In this document: positions 18,005 through 27,249 of the stretch, piece by piece
Layout of the letters: each line of letters begins with the position of its first letter
Position numbering within the stretch: position 1 is the stretch's first letter
Source: Gemmatimonadota bacterium
GTDB lineage: Bacteria; 4572-55; J002
NCBI GenBank assembly: GCA_003697105.1
Contig: RFFQ01000186.1
Location: 1-51,145, forward strand
DNA: 51,145 nt
Direction: 5' to 3'
The notes under the pieces: model-generated
Seen by the model: the letters and a program-made list of their open reading frames with translations, nothing else
Told to the model about the DNA's origin: nothing
The model's database searches: none
Position numbers and translations under genes: made by a program

Positions 18005-19431
18005 GCGGTTACCTCTTTTTCAGGGGAGGGTTCAATAGTTTCCGGGGTTGATGAGGTGGTGTCTTGGGTTTCTTCTTCAGCGGAGATAGAGATTGGTGAA
18101 TCTAAGAAATTCTTCATAAATTCGTCATGCTCTTCTTTTGTTGAAATTTTTTTGAGTTGGATGTCAGCCTTATCCATCAGGAGATCTACGATTTTTTCCT
18201 CAAGGATAATATCTTCAAGTTGTCTGATTTGGTCGCCTTCTTTTCGCAGTTTTTTGATGTATTTTTGGGGGTCTTGGTTCTGAGAAAGAGCTTCCTCTTC
18301 TAGGATGGTGTCCACTTCTCTGTCGGTGACCTTAATTCCTTCACGTTTGGTAATTTCGCCATATACAAAGTATTCTTTAAGCTGGCGTAACGCATGAGCT
18401 TTTGAGACATTTTCCAATATATCTTCTTTTTCCTCGTCGGTTATGTTTTCATCTCTGAGAAAGATATTTTCCCAGCGTTCTTTCACCGTTTGAGTATATT
18501 CAGCCAGCATTTTTTCCGGTAATTTGACCTCCACTTCTTTAACTAGCTTTCCCAAAACGTGGGTTTTGATAAACTGGCGCTTATAGGATTCCTGTATTCG
18601 CAAAGCCTGGTCATAAAGCTCTTTTTTGAGGTCTTCTAAGGTGTCATGCTGGCTCACTGTTCTGGCGAAGGTATCATCCAATTCAGGGAGTTCAAACCGT
18701 TTAATATCCAACACTTCTATATCAAAATGGAATGTTTTCCCTTGTAATTCTTCGCTTTCATAATCCTCATCATAGGTGATTTCAACGGTTTTGGTGTCAT
18801 TTATTTTTGCACCAATGAGTTGCTTATCAAATTCGGGATGCACATCGCCGCTACCGAGGATAAATTCATATTCTTCTTTTTCTTCAATCACATTACCTTC
18901 GCCATCTTTCAAGATATAGCGAATAACCATCTCATCCTCTTCTAGCGCTCCTTCATCGTCTTCCAAGGGTACCATTTCGCCAATGTCTTCACGCATGCGA
19001 TTGAGCATATCTTCTACGATGCTATCCTCATGATAAAGCGGCACTTCAATGGTCATACTGTCAAACGGGGGGATTTCAAATTCGGGAACAACTTCGACAC
19101 TCACTGAAAATTTCATCGGCTGATCGTCGTTCACTACCACATCGGTTACTTCAGGTGTGCTGACAATCATCAGTTTAGATTCCCCAAATATCACCTCACG
19201 GATAGCATCTTCAATCAGTTCATTGATTGCTTCTGTTTTTACTTCGTTTCCCAATCGTTTTTTCAGGACCGCTACCGGAACTTTTCCCTTCCGAAACCCG
19301 GGAAAATGGATGTTTTTTCTCACTTCGTTATAGATTTTATTGATCTTCCGGTCAAACTCTTTCTGTGGAATCTCAAATTCAAACACGCGTTGGTTCGGTG
19401 CGGTTTCTTTTAGTTCATAATTATAATTCAC
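18001..19431 (-). CDS. tig: Trigger factor
   Basis: Ribosome-associated chaperone with peptidyl-prolyl isomerase activity, 476 residues. The N-terminal ribosome-binding domain has the signature [10 protein letters not shown] (about 43-52). The FKBP-like domain follows (about 155-250, [11 protein letters not shown]...FDIEVLDIK), then the long helical C-terminal domain. The C-terminus is acidic and Thr/Ser-rich. The start is GTG at 19431 with GAGG upstream. It heads the tig-clpP-clpX series and lies just downstream of tRNA-Leu, so transcription may begin at the tRNA promoter (19598-19626). Slightly longer than E. coli Tig (432). Confidence 0.95.
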   Translation of the reverse strand: MNYNYELKETAPNQRVFEFEIPQKEFDRKINKIYNEVRKNIHFPGFRKGKVPVAVLKKRLGNEVKTEAINELIEDAIREVIFGESKLMIVSTPEVTDVVVNDDQPMKFSVSVEVVPEFEIPPFDSMTIEVPLYHEDSIVEDMLNRMREDIGEMVPLEDDEGALEEDEMVIRYILKDGEGNVIEEKEEYEFILGSGDVHPEFDKQLIGAKINDTKTVEITYDEDYESEELQGKTFHFDIEVLDIKRFELPELDDTFARTVSQHDTLEDLKKELYDQALRIQESYKRQFIKTHVLGKLVKEVEVKLPEKMLAEYTQTVKERWENIFLRDENITDEEKEDILENVSKAHALRQLKEYFVYGEITKREGIKVTDREVDTILEEEALSQNQDPQKYIKKLRKEGDQIRQLEDIILEEKIVDLLMDKADIQLKKISTKEEHDEFMKNFLDSPISISAEEETQDTTSSTPETIEPSPEKEVTA

Positions 19432-19479
19432 GTGGTTTACCTCACTTTGTCAAATCCATAAAAATAGATAAGGTTAGGC

Positions 19480-19564
19480 TGGTGCACGAGGGGGGACTCG
19501 AACCCCCACACCTTGCGGTACTAGATCCTAAGTCTAGCGCGTCTGCCAATTCCGCCACTCGTGC
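19480..19564 (-). tRNA. tRNA-Leu (anticodon UAG)
   Basis: Acceptor stem GCACGAG/CTCGTGC, discriminator A and encoded CCA (19480-19482). The anticodon stem CTAGA/TCTAG encloses the loop CTTAGGA, giving anticodon TAG (UAG), which reads CUN Leu codons. The extended variable arm (ACCGCAAGGT) is the class II form expected for Leu. T-arm GGTTCGAGTCC is normal. About 48 bases separate it from the tig start. Confidence 0.95.
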
Positions 19565-19597
19565 TAAAATGGTAGCACCTACCGCTCTATGCGGGTG

Positions 19598-19626
19598 AAA
19601 ATACGCCATTTGGGGTGGAAAGTCAA
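19598..19626 (-). promoter_or_regulatory. Promoter for tRNA-Leu and probably tig-clpP-clpX
   Basis: Read on the minus strand: TTGACT (19626-19621), 17-base spacer, TATTTT (19603-19598). Transcription would start near 19591, about 27 bases before the tRNA. No other good promoter is visible between the tRNA and tig. Confidence 0.6.
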
Positions 19627-19671
19627 GCCCCAAATCCCAGCCAGAGGCGCTACGTTGTTTATCATAAACAA

Positions 19672-19701
19672 AAAACGCCCGGTACTCTCACCGAACGTTT
19701 T
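19672..19701 (-). terminator. Terminator after rpmE
   Basis: AAAACGCCCGGT (19672-19683) pairs with ACCGAACGTTTT (19690-19701), 10 of 12 pairs, with a 6-base loop. On the minus strand it runs into a T-rich stretch. It ends the mazG-to-rpmE gene series. Confidence 0.65.
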
Positions 19702-19728
19702 ATCGATTCATATTCAGGATATTAGGGG

Positions 19729-19959
19729 TTAGGCGGTAACGTCTTCAGTGTTTTCGGGTTCCGCTAAGCCATAGCGTTTGCGGAATTTATCCACCCGGCC
19801 GGCGGTATCCACCAATTTTTGTTTTCCGGTGAAAAAGGGATGGCATTCTGAGCAAATTTCTACCCGGATTTCGGCTGCGGTCGAGCGGGTTTTAAACGTG
19901 TGACCACAGGCGCATGTGACGGTGGCTTCTTGGTAGTTTGGATGAATATTCGGTTTCAC
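19729..19959 (-). CDS. rpmE: 50S ribosomal protein L31, zinc-binding (type A)
   Basis: A 76-residue ribosomal protein at the subunit interface. It keeps all four zinc-ligand Cys (C16 and C18 in CACG, C37 and C40 in [10 protein letters not shown]), so it is the C+ form. The tail is acidic and a little longer than usual. The start is GTG at 19959 and overlaps the ftsH stop by four bases (GTGA), an unusual coupling of a ribosomal-protein gene to ftsH. Confidence 0.95.
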   Translation of the reverse strand: MKPNIHPNYQEATVTCACGHTFKTRSTAAEIRVEICSECHPFFTGKQKLVDTAGRVDKFRKRYGLAEPENTEDVTA

Positions 19960-21950
19960 GCGACTGCTCCTTCCTCTTCGGTGATAGAGTCCGATGAAAA
20001 TGATGAAATAGGGTTGGTCCCATTCTCGGGATTTTCAGATTTATGGTTTGCTAACAAGTGATCAATATCTTCGCTATCGATGGTTTCACGTTCCAGCAAT
20101 GCTTGTGCGATCCCATGGAGCACATCAATATGCTCTTTCAATAAGTTGATCGCCAAATCGTGTGCTTGGGTTACTATCCGGCGGACTTCTTTATCGATGG
20201 CGATTGCGGTCGATTCACTGTAATCGCGATGGGTGGCGATTTCACGACCTAAAAAGATTTCTTCTTCTTTTTTGCCAAAGGTCAAGGGGCCTAATTCGTC
20301 ACTCATACCCCATTCACAGACCATTTTACGAGCGATTTCGGTTGCCCGCTCGATGTCGTTACTGGCGCCGGTCGTTAATTGATTAAATACGATCAATTCT
20401 GCGGCACGTCCTCCCATCATGGATGCCAGCATGTATTCTACATATTCTTTTGAATAGGTGTGGCGTTCATCAATTGGTAAATAATGGGTGACACCCAATG
20501 CGCGTCCGCGCGGGATGATTGTCACTTTATGCACGGGGTCCATCCCCGGCAGGAGTTTTGCCACAAGGGCATGTCCTGCTTCATGATAGGCGGTGGTTTT
20601 CTTTTCTTCATCACTGATGACCAAACTTTTACGTTCCAAGCCCATCATAATTTTATCTTTGGCATCTTCCATATCTGCCATTGTGACGACATCATGGTCT
20701 CGGCGGGCGGCTAATAGTGCAGCTTCATTGACCATATTTGCCAGTTCTGCTCCAGAAAACCCCGGTGTCCCTTTTGCCAGTGTTTTCAAATCCACATCTT
20801 TAGATAGTGGAATTTTGCGGGTGTGGACTTCTAAAATCCCTTCACGTCCTTTCACATCCGGTCGATCCACCACGACCTGCCGATCAAACCGTCCGGGACG
20901 GAGTAGTGCTGGGTCTAGCACATCGGGGCGGTTAGTCGCGGCAACGATAATCACCCCATCGCTGGATTCAAATCCATCCATTTCGGTCAACAATTGGTTC
21001 AGTGTTTGTTCCCGTTCGTCGTGTCCGCCGCCTAATCCCGCGCCACGGTGGCGTCCGACGGCATCCAACTCATCGATAAAAATAATACAGGGTGCATTCT
21101 TTTTACCTTGTTCAAATAAATCTCGCACCCGGGAAGCTCCCACACCCACAAACATTTCCAAAAAGTCGGAACCACTGGTACTAAAAAACGGAACACCGGC
21201 TTCCCCGGCAACGGCTTTGGCGAGCAAGGTTTTGCCTGTACCGGGAGGACCCAGCAACAACGCTCCTTTGGGTATCCGGCCGCCCAAGCGCCGAAACTTC
21301 TCTGGTGCTTTCAGAAAATCAATAATTTCTTGTAGTTCTTGTTTGGCTTCTGTGGCGCCGGCAACATCATTGAACGTGACGCGTGGCTGATTTTCATTAA
21401 ATAACTTTGCCCGGCTTTTACCAAACGAAAATACGCCCCGACCCCCTCCTTGCATTTGGCGCATGAAGAATATCCAAAAAAGCACCAGAAGCAACAATGG
21501 TGACCACGAGATTAACACGCCGGTCCACCAACTGCGTGTCTCCGGTTTAGCATGAATCTTTACCTTATTTTCCCGCAGACGTTCAACAATGTCTGGGATC
21601 ACATCTTGGCTCGGCACGTAAGACTTGAATTCGGTGGGGGTAGTCGTGTCGGCACTATTCTGCGCCTGTTCTAACAGTATGGAATCGGCCCATTTACCGT
21701 GAACTTCATTCTCAATAAAGGTGACTTCCTTAATTTTGCCGGCATCGACATCATCCAGAAATTCACTGTAGGTGATTTCTTGCACATGAGCTTCATTAGA
21801 CTTCCGAACAATTTGGTATAAGCCGATGGAGAGCAAAAAAATTAACAGCCATGCGGAAACTGTTTTGACAATTTGTGACCCTTTGGCATTGGGGTCTGGT
21901 TTTTTTGATGATGTTTGCTTTTTTTCTTCAGGACTGTTTGAATCCGCCAT
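19956..21950 (-). CDS. ftsH: ATP-dependent zinc metalloprotease FtsH
   Basis: Membrane-bound AAA+ protease that degrades membrane and some cytosolic proteins. The 664-residue protein has an N-terminal helix (about 28-46), a periplasmic domain (about 47-145), a second helix (about 146-163), the AAA+ domain (Walker A GPPGTGKT, Walker [15 protein letters not shown] region [19 protein letters not shown]) and the zinc protease domain with HEAGH and the third ligand Asp in GASNDIE. The linker carries the [16 protein letters not shown] motif. The ATG at 21950 follows AAAGGGG. It sits between hpt and rpmE on the same strand; hpt-ftsH adjacency is common in bacteria. Confidence 0.97.
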   Translation of the reverse strand: MADSNSPEEKKQTSSKKPDPNAKGSQIVKTVSAWLLIFLLSIGLYQIVRKSNEAHVQEITYSEFLDDVDAGKIKEVTFIENEVHGKWADSILLEQAQNSADTTTPTEFKSYVPSQDVIPDIVERLRENKVKIHAKPETRSWWTGVLISWSPLLLLVLFWIFFMRQMQGGGRGVFSFGKSRAKLFNENQPRVTFNDVAGATEAKQELQEIIDFLKAPEKFRRLGGRIPKGALLLGPPGTGKTLLAKAVAGEAGVPFFSTSGSDFLEMFVGVGASRVRDLFEQGKKNAPCIIFIDELDAVGRHRGAGLGGGHDEREQTLNQLLTEMDGFESSDGVIIVAATNRPDVLDPALLRPGRFDRQVVVDRPDVKGREGILEVHTRKIPLSKDVDLKTLAKGTPGFSGAELANMVNEAALLAARRDHDVVTMADMEDAKDKIMMGLERKSLVISDEEKKTTAYHEAGHALVAKLLPGMDPVHKVTIIPRGRALGVTHYLPIDERHTYSKEYVEYMLASMMGGRAAELIVFNQLTTGASNDIERATEIARKMVCEWGMSDELGPLTFGKKEEEIFLGREIATHRDYSESTAIAIDKEVRRIVTQAHDLAINLLKEHIDVLHGIAQALLERETIDSEDIDHLLANHKSENPENGTNPISSFSSDSITEEEGAVA

Positions 21951-21970
21951 GCCGCGATAATCCCCTTTCT

Positions 21971-22498
21971 CTAGTCTTCCTCTAACACACCAATATACGG
22001 TAGATTCCGGTATTGCTGTGCATAATCTAACCCATAACCCACGACAAAGCGATCCGGTACTGAAAAACCCACATAATCTGGCTCAATATCGATCTTCCGG
22101 CACTCATCTTTACTCAGCAAGGAGCATATTTTCAATGTCTTAGGGCTACGGAGTTCAAGTTCGCGGCTAATATAATGTAAAGTCAAACCAGTGTCAACAA
22201 TATCTTCCACCAAGATGACGTCTCGATTGACGATGTCCACTTGCAAGTCATACAGCATTCGCACCACTCCAGAAGACTTAGTGGCGTCGCCGTAACTTGA
22301 AAGAATCAGAAAGTCCATTTGGGTGGGCACCGTAATATGACGCACCAAATCTGCCATGAAAATAAATGCGCCTTTGAGCATTCCAACAAAAATCAGGGGT
22401 TGTTCCACCGTTTGATAGTCTCTGGAAATCTCGGCGGCTAATGCTTTTACCCGTGTTTCGATTTGCTCGGGGGTAATTAGGATGTCTCCAATTTTCAT
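21971..22498 (-). CDS. hpt: Hypoxanthine phosphoribosyltransferase
   Basis: Salvages hypoxanthine and guanine to IMP and GMP using PRPP. The 175-residue type I PRTase has the PRPP-binding motif [14 protein letters not shown], the flexible-loop region ([12 protein letters not shown]) and the C-terminal [15 protein letters not shown] that binds the purine. Length and motifs are typical. It lies 20 bases upstream of ftsH, as in many genomes. Confidence 0.95.
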   Translation of the reverse strand: MKIGDILITPEQIETRVKALAAEISRDYQTVEQPLIFVGMLKGAFIFMADLVRHITVPTQMDFLILSSYGDATKSSGVVRMLYDLQVDIVNRDVILVEDIVDTGLTLHYISRELELRSPKTLKICSLLSKDECRKIDIEPDYVGFSVPDRFVVGYGLDYAQQYRNLPYIGVLEED

Positions 22499-22517
22499 GC
22501 TACACTTTACCTTTTTA

Positions 22518-23498
22518 CTAAAGAAGCTGGTGATCGATATACCACCGGATTGTTTCTCGCAAGGTTTCGTCCCGATCTGAGGGTTGAAACCCTAATTCGT
22601 AGATTGCTTTTGCCGGACTGCAAATCCAGTATTTATAACTCATTTCCGTAACCTTTTGTGGGCGAAGCGGGAACGGTTTACCAGTCTGTTGTGTTAAAAA
22701 TTCGGAACCGATTGCCATTAATTTCATTAGTGGTATCGGTAATATCACCGGAATCACAATTGATTTGTGGAGTTCCTCCCGTACTAGCCGGGCGAATTGT
22801 TGCCAACTTAACCCGTCAGGATGGCACAGAAAGTAGGTCTGTCCACGTGCCACTTCTTTTGTAGCGGCGTCCCACAATCCCACCAGCAAATCATCGATAA
22901 AACAGACACTAAAAAATTTCTCCGTTAGCCCCATCAGAGGCATCAATCCGCGTTTAACCACCCGCGCATACTTGAGCATCTCAGGGTCATAGGGTCCATA
23001 AACCGCCGGAGGCCGTACGATCGTGACCGGTAATTGATTCAAGTAATGATGGACAGCCTGTTCACCCTGCCACTTACTATAACCATAATGGGAAATTGGT
23101 TTGGGGTCATCTGTTTCGGTGACGGGAACGGCACTTGAACTGCCACCTGCCGCTGCTTGACTACTGATATAGACGAACCGCTGCAGGTGCGGATTCTCTT
23201 CTAAACATGTCACGACGAGATTTTCTGTACCTTGAGCGTTTATCCGCTCGAACTCCGCTAACGTGATTGCACGAGTGACCGCCGCCGCATGAAATATGAT
23301 GTCTATTTGGCGTACGGCAGATCGTAAAGACTCCCGTTCGGTCACGTCCCCGTAATGATACCGGACCGGCAACCCTTGCAATCGAGTCCGATCACTGGAT
23401 TTGCGGACAAAACAGATGACCTCATGTCCTTGTTTGACCAACCAGGTTGCCAGATGACTACCGATAAAACCGTTCGCTCCTGTGATTAGAATCCGCAC
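22518..23498 (-). CDS. NAD-dependent epimerase/dehydratase family protein
   Basis: A 326-residue extended short-chain dehydrogenase. It has the N-terminal dinucleotide loop TGANGFIG, the YGYSKWQGE active-site pair (Tyr and Lys) and the upstream Ser of the catalytic triad (VYISSQAAAGG). It resembles nucleoside-diphosphate-sugar epimerases and 3-beta-HSD-like enzymes that act on sugar nucleotides or lipids. The substrate is unknown. It lies 19 bases before hpt and about 100 bases after mutY, in the same direction. Confidence 0.85.
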   Translation of the reverse strand: MRILITGANGFIGSHLATWLVKQGHEVICFVRKSSDRTRLQGLPVRYHYGDVTERESLRSAVRQIDIIFHAAAVTRAITLAEFERINAQGTENLVVTCLEENPHLQRFVYISSQAAAGGSSSAVPVTETDDPKPISHYGYSKWQGEQAVHHYLNQLPVTIVRPPAVYGPYDPEMLKYARVVKRGLMPLMGLTEKFFSVCFIDDLLVGLWDAATKEVARGQTYFLCHPDGLSWQQFARLVREELHKSIVIPVILPIPLMKLMAIGSEFLTQQTGKPFPLRPQKVTEMSYKYWICSPAKAIYELGFQPSDRDETLRETIRWYIDHQLL

Positions 23499-23598
23499 CG
23501 CACCACACCACTTTGGTTATCCATACCAAACATGAAAAAGATGAGCGCCGAATATACAACATCACTTTCTGACAGACAAGGTTTTTTCAGCACGAAAC

Positions 23599-24693
23599 TC
23601 ATTGCCCAGATTGAACGGTAAGGGAGGTAAGGTGTGCTACCAGTTGGGGGATGAATTTGCGATTCGCGGTGGGAAACGGGAAATCCGTGATCTGATCCAA
23701 CGTGACCCAACGAAAATCTACCGGAGAATGGAGGGTCACCTCCCCGGAACGGTAGGTGCATAAAAACACATCCAACTTAATGCGGAAATGGCTGTATGCA
23801 TGTTTAACGGTTGCCAAGTGGTGCTGGACATCCACAATAAGCTCTGTTTCTTCTTGAATTTCTCGCCGGCAAGCAGCTTCGGCAGTTTCACCTTTTTTAA
23901 CCTTTCCCCCGGGAAATTCCCACAACCCCCCTAGCAAACCATCCGGTTTGCGTTGGGTGATCAAAATTTTATCTGCTTTCTGAACCACACCAACGGCGAT
24001 ATGGTAGGTCGGTGTTCTTCGCAAAGGCTTACGTTTGGGGAACTCCATTTGCCGGGCAGATTGAGCCGCGGCACAATGCGCCCGTACCGGGCAAATCAGG
24101 CATTGCGGTGTTTGGGGGCGGCAGACCAACGCGCCGAGTTCCATCAGAGCTTGATTATGATTACCGGGACGGTGTGGATCGAGCAATCGATCTGCTTCAC
24201 GTTGAAAGTGCACTTTATGCTGGGAGTCGTTCGCCAGCGCCTCTAAGGTGAGCAACCGCGCTAATACCCGCTTGACATTACCATCAACAACGGCGTAAGG
24301 TTGATTAAACGCAATGCTTTGAACTGCTGCGGCAATGTAGTCGCCCACACCCGGTAACGTCCGGAACGTGGCATAATCTGCCGGAACATGCCCCCCGTAC
24401 TGCGTTACGACTATCTTTGCCGCTTTATGCAGATTGCGGGCGCGGGCATAATAGCCCATGCCTTCCCACTGCTTGAGCAAATCCGTTAAATCCGCCTGAG
24501 CGAGGGCTTCCACGGTTGGAAACCGTTCTAAAAACGAGGGGTAATATCTCAAAATAGTCGCCACTTGCGTCTGTTGGAGCATGACCTCTGAAACCCAGAT
24601 TTTATAGGGATCGGTGGTCTCCCGCCAAGGTAATTGTCGTTGCTCATGCGCGTACCATTGATGTAAATCCGTTTGAAATTGAAGAATATCCAT
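23599..24693 (-). CDS. mutY: A/G-specific adenine glycosylase
   Basis: Removes adenine mispaired with 8-oxoguanine. The 364-residue protein has the catalytic Glu in SEVMLQQTQV, helix-hairpin-helix LPGVGDYIAAA, the catalytic Asp in VVDGNVKRVL and the [4Fe-4S] cluster loop C-x6-C-x2-C-x5-C (CRPQTPQCLICPVRAHC). The C-terminal NUDIX-like domain that reads the oxidised base is present, and unusually keeps an almost complete Nudix box (GGKVKKGETAEAACRREIQE followed by ET), with Glu where the late Gly normally stands. The upstream spacer carries a GAGTTT repeat that also occurs beside mazG. Confidence 0.95.
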   Translation of the reverse strand: MDILQFQTDLHQWYAHEQRQLPWRETTDPYKIWVSEVMLQQTQVATILRYYPSFLERFPTVEALAQADLTDLLKQWEGMGYYARARNLHKAAKIVVTQYGGHVPADYATFRTLPGVGDYIAAAVQSIAFNQPYAVVDGNVKRVLARLLTLEALANDSQHKVHFQREADRLLDPHRPGNHNQALMELGALVCRPQTPQCLICPVRAHCAAAQSARQMEFPKRKPLRRTPTYHIAVGVVQKADKILITQRKPDGLLGGLWEFPGGKVKKGETAEAACRREIQEETELIVDVQHHLATVKHAYSHFRIKLDVFLCTYRSGEVTLHSPVDFRWVTLDQITDFPFPTANRKFIPQLVAHLTSLTVQSGQ

Positions 24694-24696
24694 ATA

Positions 24697-24727
24697 GAGT
24701 TTGATGAGTTTGTGAGTTTTATCGTTT
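24697..24727. repeat. GAGTTT-type short repeat, copy near mutY
   Basis: GAGTTTGATGAGTTTGTGAG followed by TTTTATCGTTT. It fills the gap between mutY and the RuvC-fold gene and runs into the latter's stop codon at 24719. The same units form a longer tandem array at 26002-26080. Confidence 0.6.
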
Positions 24728-25189
24728 CAATGGTGGAGGCATCTCTTTCAGCCAGCCCACATCAAGCACACCCCATAATCCTACTAAAATCGCTTCTGCG
24801 GCATCATGACGGAGCGAGGTGGGGCGTGGCGCACCCGACCAATCGATAACTTTACGTGCCATTTCATCAGCGTGTCGCTTTGCCAGAACGGCACTACGTT
24901 GTTCACGCGGGTAGAAAAAATGTTTGCGCCAGACCTCCGCCGGCACTTGCCGTACATTCAGATGCCGTTTTTCTGCTTCTCGCACCCAAACTTCTGCTAA
25001 TGTGCCGCTTCCTTCCAACACCACCCAAACCATGTCGGGAATCTCTGCCAGAATAACGGGAACTCCCCGCCGTAATCGTGAGGATTTCCCAAAATTATGA
25101 GAGCGATACCAGATCAATTTTCCATCAAAACCATAAAGCGCCAAGCCGGTACGGACGCCCACATCCACTGCCAGGAGCGTATCTTTCAT
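24719..25189 (-). CDS. RuvC/RNase H-fold protein, possible resolvase-like nuclease
   Basis: A 156-residue protein not matched to a named family. Its N-terminus LLAVDVGVRTGLALYG fits strand 1 of the RNase H fold with Asp (D9) as first metal ligand. WVVLEGSG supplies a Glu, and the C-terminal RHDAAEAILVGLWG matches the last acidic helix of RuvC-type nucleases. The acidic order D-E-D/E resembles RuvC (D-E-D-D). Length is close to RuvC (about 160-190). It overlaps mazG by four bases upstream and precedes mutY, a repair context. The C-terminus has a PPP-rich tail. It could be a Holliday-junction or other structure-specific nuclease; no ruvA or ruvB is nearby. Confidence 0.6.
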   Translation of the reverse strand: MKDTLLAVDVGVRTGLALYGFDGKLIWYRSHNFGKSSRLRRGVPVILAEIPDMVWVVLEGSGTLAEVWVREAEKRHLNVRQVPAEVWRKHFFYPREQRSAVLAKRHADEMARKVIDWSGAPRPTSLRHDAAEAILVGLWGVLDVGWLKEMPPPLKR

Positions 25190-25989
25190 GCGGATACCGT
25201 TTCCAGTTGTTTAGCGGCTTCCCAAATTTCATCCATTTCTTCTAAGGTTGCATTGTGCAGGTCTTCGCCGCGTTCGTGCAATATCTGTTCGATATAGTAA
25301 AAACGACGCATAAATTTATCTGTTGTACGGCGAAGGGAGTCCTCTGGGTCAATCTCTAAAAAGCGTGATATATTGACCAACGAAAATAGAATATCCCCGA
25401 TTTCTTCCCGAATTTTGTCCCGGTTTTCCGCGGTTAAGGCGGCTTTAAATTCGTCAATTTCCTCGTGTAATTTGCCAATCACAGGTTCGATTTCTTTCCA
25501 ATCAAACCCCACATGAGAAGCTTTATCTTGAATGCGTTGTGCCCGTAAGAGCGCTGGTAAATTTTTGGGGACACCATCCAAAATTGATTGGCGACCATCT
25601 TTCTTCTTTTCCGCTTTTTTGATTTGTTCCCAACTGGTGAGTACCTGTTCGGCGGTGTCCAACTTTTTCTCCCCGAACACATGGGGATGACGCCGCACCA
25701 TCTTCTCCGAAATGGCTTGAATTACATCATCAATTGTAAATCGATTTGCCTCGTGTGCCATTTGGGCGTGAAAAACTATCTGCAACAGTAAATCTCCGAG
25801 TTCTTCTTTCAAATGGGTGAAGTCATTGTGTTCGATGGCTTCAATCGCTTCATAAGCCTCTTCTAGCAGATACGGTGTAATGCTCTGGTGCGTTTGCTTG
25901 CGATCCCAAGGACAACCGTCCCGTCCTCGTAAACGGGACATGATTTCAACGAGTTCTTCAAATAAATTTCCAGTGGTTTGTGCTGCCAT
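25186..25989 (-). CDS. mazG: Nucleoside triphosphate pyrophosphohydrolase MazG
   Basis: Hydrolyses (d)NTPs to monophosphates and pyrophosphate, cleaning the nucleotide pool. The 267-residue protein has two MazG domains. The first carries RLRGRDGCPWDRKQTHQSI, EEAYE and EELGD, and the second EEIDEF and EEIGD; these are the EExxE...ExxD magnesium sites. I chose the ATG at 25989 (MAAQTTG) with GAGGCGG upstream; an in-frame TTG lies at 26001. Its stop overlaps the start of the RuvC-fold gene. Upstream DNA holds a 17-bp tandem repeat and a likely promoter. Confidence 0.94.
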   Translation of the reverse strand: MAAQTTGNLFEELVEIMSRLRGRDGCPWDRKQTHQSITPYLLEEAYEAIEAIEHNDFTHLKEELGDLLLQIVFHAQMAHEANRFTIDDVIQAISEKMVRRHPHVFGEKKLDTAEQVLTSWEQIKKAEKKKDGRQSILDGVPKNLPALLRAQRIQDKASHVGFDWKEIEPVIGKLHEEIDEFKAALTAENRDKIREEIGDILFSLVNISRFLEIDPEDSLRRTTDKFMRRFYYIEQILHERGEDLHNATLEEMDEIWEAAKQLETVSA

Positions 25990-26001
25990 GTTCCGCCTCA
26001 A

Positions 26002-26080
26002 GAGTTTTGTGAGTTTGTGAGTTTTACGAGTTTGTGAGTTTTACGAGTTTGTGAGTTTGATGAGTTTGGGAGTTTGGGAT
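26002..26080. repeat. 17-bp tandem repeat array upstream of mazG
   Basis: Two perfect adjacent units GTGAGTTTTACGAGTTT (26017-26033, 26034-26050) are flanked by degenerate units on both sides (26002-26016, 26051-26067 and onward). It lies between the mazG start and its likely promoter, so it would be transcribed as mazG leader. Related units occur at 24697-24727. Confidence 0.75.
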
Positions 26081-26103
26081 GTATATTCCTCACTCATCAT
26101 TAA

Positions 26104-26131
26104 ATAGTATTTTGCATTGCCAATAAAGCAA
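26104..26131 (-). promoter_or_regulatory. Possible promoter for mazG
   Basis: On the minus strand TTGCTT (26131-26126), 16-base spacer, TACTAT (26109-26104). It would place the 17-bp repeat array within the mazG leader. Confidence 0.35.
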
Positions 26132-26189
26132 AAAACAACTGGAAAATAAAGAGTTTTATGTATATTGAAAAAGTCAAATTAAATTTTAG

Positions 26190-26218
26190 TTGACATCACT
26201 TATTGTATCATCTATTTT
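26190..26218 (+). promoter_or_regulatory. Promoter for tRNA-Arg
   Basis: TTGACA (26190-26195), 17-base spacer, TATTTT (26213-26218). The predicted start is close to the tRNA 5' end at 26230. Confidence 0.65.
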
Positions 26219-26229
26219 CACAGCAACAC

Positions 26230-26306
26230 GCGCTCTTAGCTCAGTCGGATAGAGCAACAGCCTTCTAAGCTGTGGGTCGAAGGTTCGAATCCTTCAGGGC
26301 GCGCCA
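26230..26306 (+). tRNA. tRNA-Arg (anticodon UCU)
   Basis: Acceptor arms GCGCTCT/AGGGCGC (one G-U pair), discriminator G and encoded CCA. D-arm AGCTCAGTCGGATAGAGC, anticodon stem ACAGC/GCTGT with loop CTTCTAA, anticodon TCT (UCU), which reads AGA/AGG. T-loop GTTCGAATC is normal. A terminator follows. Confidence 0.96.
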
Positions 26307-26332
26307 AGGATTTATTTTTTCGGTTGATAAGT

Positions 26333-26373
26333 AAAGCCGGTATGACGCAATCATACCGGCTTTATCGCTTTTT
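26333..26373 (+). terminator. Rho-independent terminator after tRNA-Arg
   Basis: AAAGCCGGTATGA (26333-26345) and TCATACCGGCTTT (26351-26363) are perfect 13-bp complements with a 5-base loop, followed by ATCGCTTTTTT. Confidence 0.9.
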
Positions 26374-26699
26374 TGTTATATCAAAAATAGTATTTGGTGT
26401 ACCTCCAGTCAAGCCTGTTCAGAACAAAAAACCGAAAGGTTTCAAACCATTTCAAGCATAATCCATGTTTGAGGCACCAGCCATTGGGGGCATTCCCACC
26501 CAAATGGCTCTTCTCTGAAAATCAAATTTGTTGTTCGTGGTCTGGTTTTGTGGGAAAATCCGCAGGGATGGCTGAGCGTTGCCGTTTGGTCGTGATTTTC
26601 TCTTGCGGTTTGGGCACAGGCGTATTATACTGGCACTGAATTTCTAACTGTCGGGTATATGCAAGCGTATTTTCACACCGAACAGAAAGCGAGGCAAGC
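26374..26699. other. Intergenic region with a promoter near its right end
   Basis: About 325 bases without a convincing gene; an 81-codon plus-strand frame at 26394 has no ribosome site or recognisable sequence. A short inverted repeat around CCATT...AATGG (26481-26507) is the only other structure. The promoter at 26603-26631 serves the downstream gene. Confidence 0.5.
26603..26631 (+). promoter_or_regulatory. Promoter for the bifunctional-nuclease operon
   Basis: TTGCGG (26603-26608), 17-base spacer, TATACT (26626-26631), about 70 bases before the ATG at 26700. It probably drives the plus-strand series down to about 33.6 kb. Confidence 0.55.
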
Positions 26700-27236
26700 A
26701 TGGAGTGCGAATTAACCGTTTTTGGTTTAGCGTTAGATAGCAACAACAGCCCCATTGTCTTGTTGAAAGAGCGTGATGGAGACCGGATTTTACCGATTTG
26801 GATCGGGCATTTTGAAGCCCATTCTATTGCGTGGGGGCTAGAAAATACACCGATGCATCGCCCCATGACGCATGACCTGATGCTGCAAATAGTGGAAGCA
26901 ATGGAAGCCCGAATCGAAAAGATTGTCGTACATGACCTGAAAGATAATACCTTCTTTGCCAAGATTCATCTCTGGTTTGAAAATAATACCATGGAAATTG
27001 ATGCACGACCGAGTGACTCCATTGCGCTAGCCGTGCGGTGCAAATGTCCGATTTATGCCCATGAAAAGGTGATGAAAGAATCCAGCATTGATAGTTCGGC
27101 GATTGAAGGGATTGTGCAACCGCTTTCCACCTCTGGAAAACCGCCTAAGGCGAGCGAAGAAACCCCACAAGTGGATATTAAGCGTTTTTTGCAAAATATC
27201 AAACCTGAGGATTTCGGTAATTACGACATCAAATAG
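26700..27236 (+). CDS. Bifunctional nuclease family protein (DUF151)
   Basis: A 178-residue protein of the BFN/DUF151 family, some members of which cut both DNA and RNA. Hallmarks are ILPIWIGHFEAHSIA, RPMTHDL, TFFAKIHLWF, EIDARPSDSIALAVR and a C-terminal KRFLQNIKPEDF tail. The usual C-terminal UVR motif is absent. GAGG precedes the ATG. It is followed closely by the carbonic anhydrase-like gene and stands first in a plus-strand operon. The family is clear; the cellular role in bacteria is poorly known. Confidence 0.9.
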   Translation: MECELTVFGLALDSNNSPIVLLKERDGDRILPIWIGHFEAHSIAWGLENTPMHRPMTHDLMLQIVEAMEARIEKIVVHDLKDNTFFAKIHLWFENNTMEIDARPSDSIALAVRCKCPIYAHEKVMKESSIDSSAIEGIVQPLSTSGKPPKASEETPQVDIKRFLQNIKPEDFGNYDIK

Positions 27237-27249
27237 TAATAAGGGTTTT

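Noticed and set aside
26394-26639. 81-codon plus-strand frame before the bifunctional nuclease
   Set aside because: No ribosome site, no recognisable sequence, and it overlaps the promoter of the next gene.
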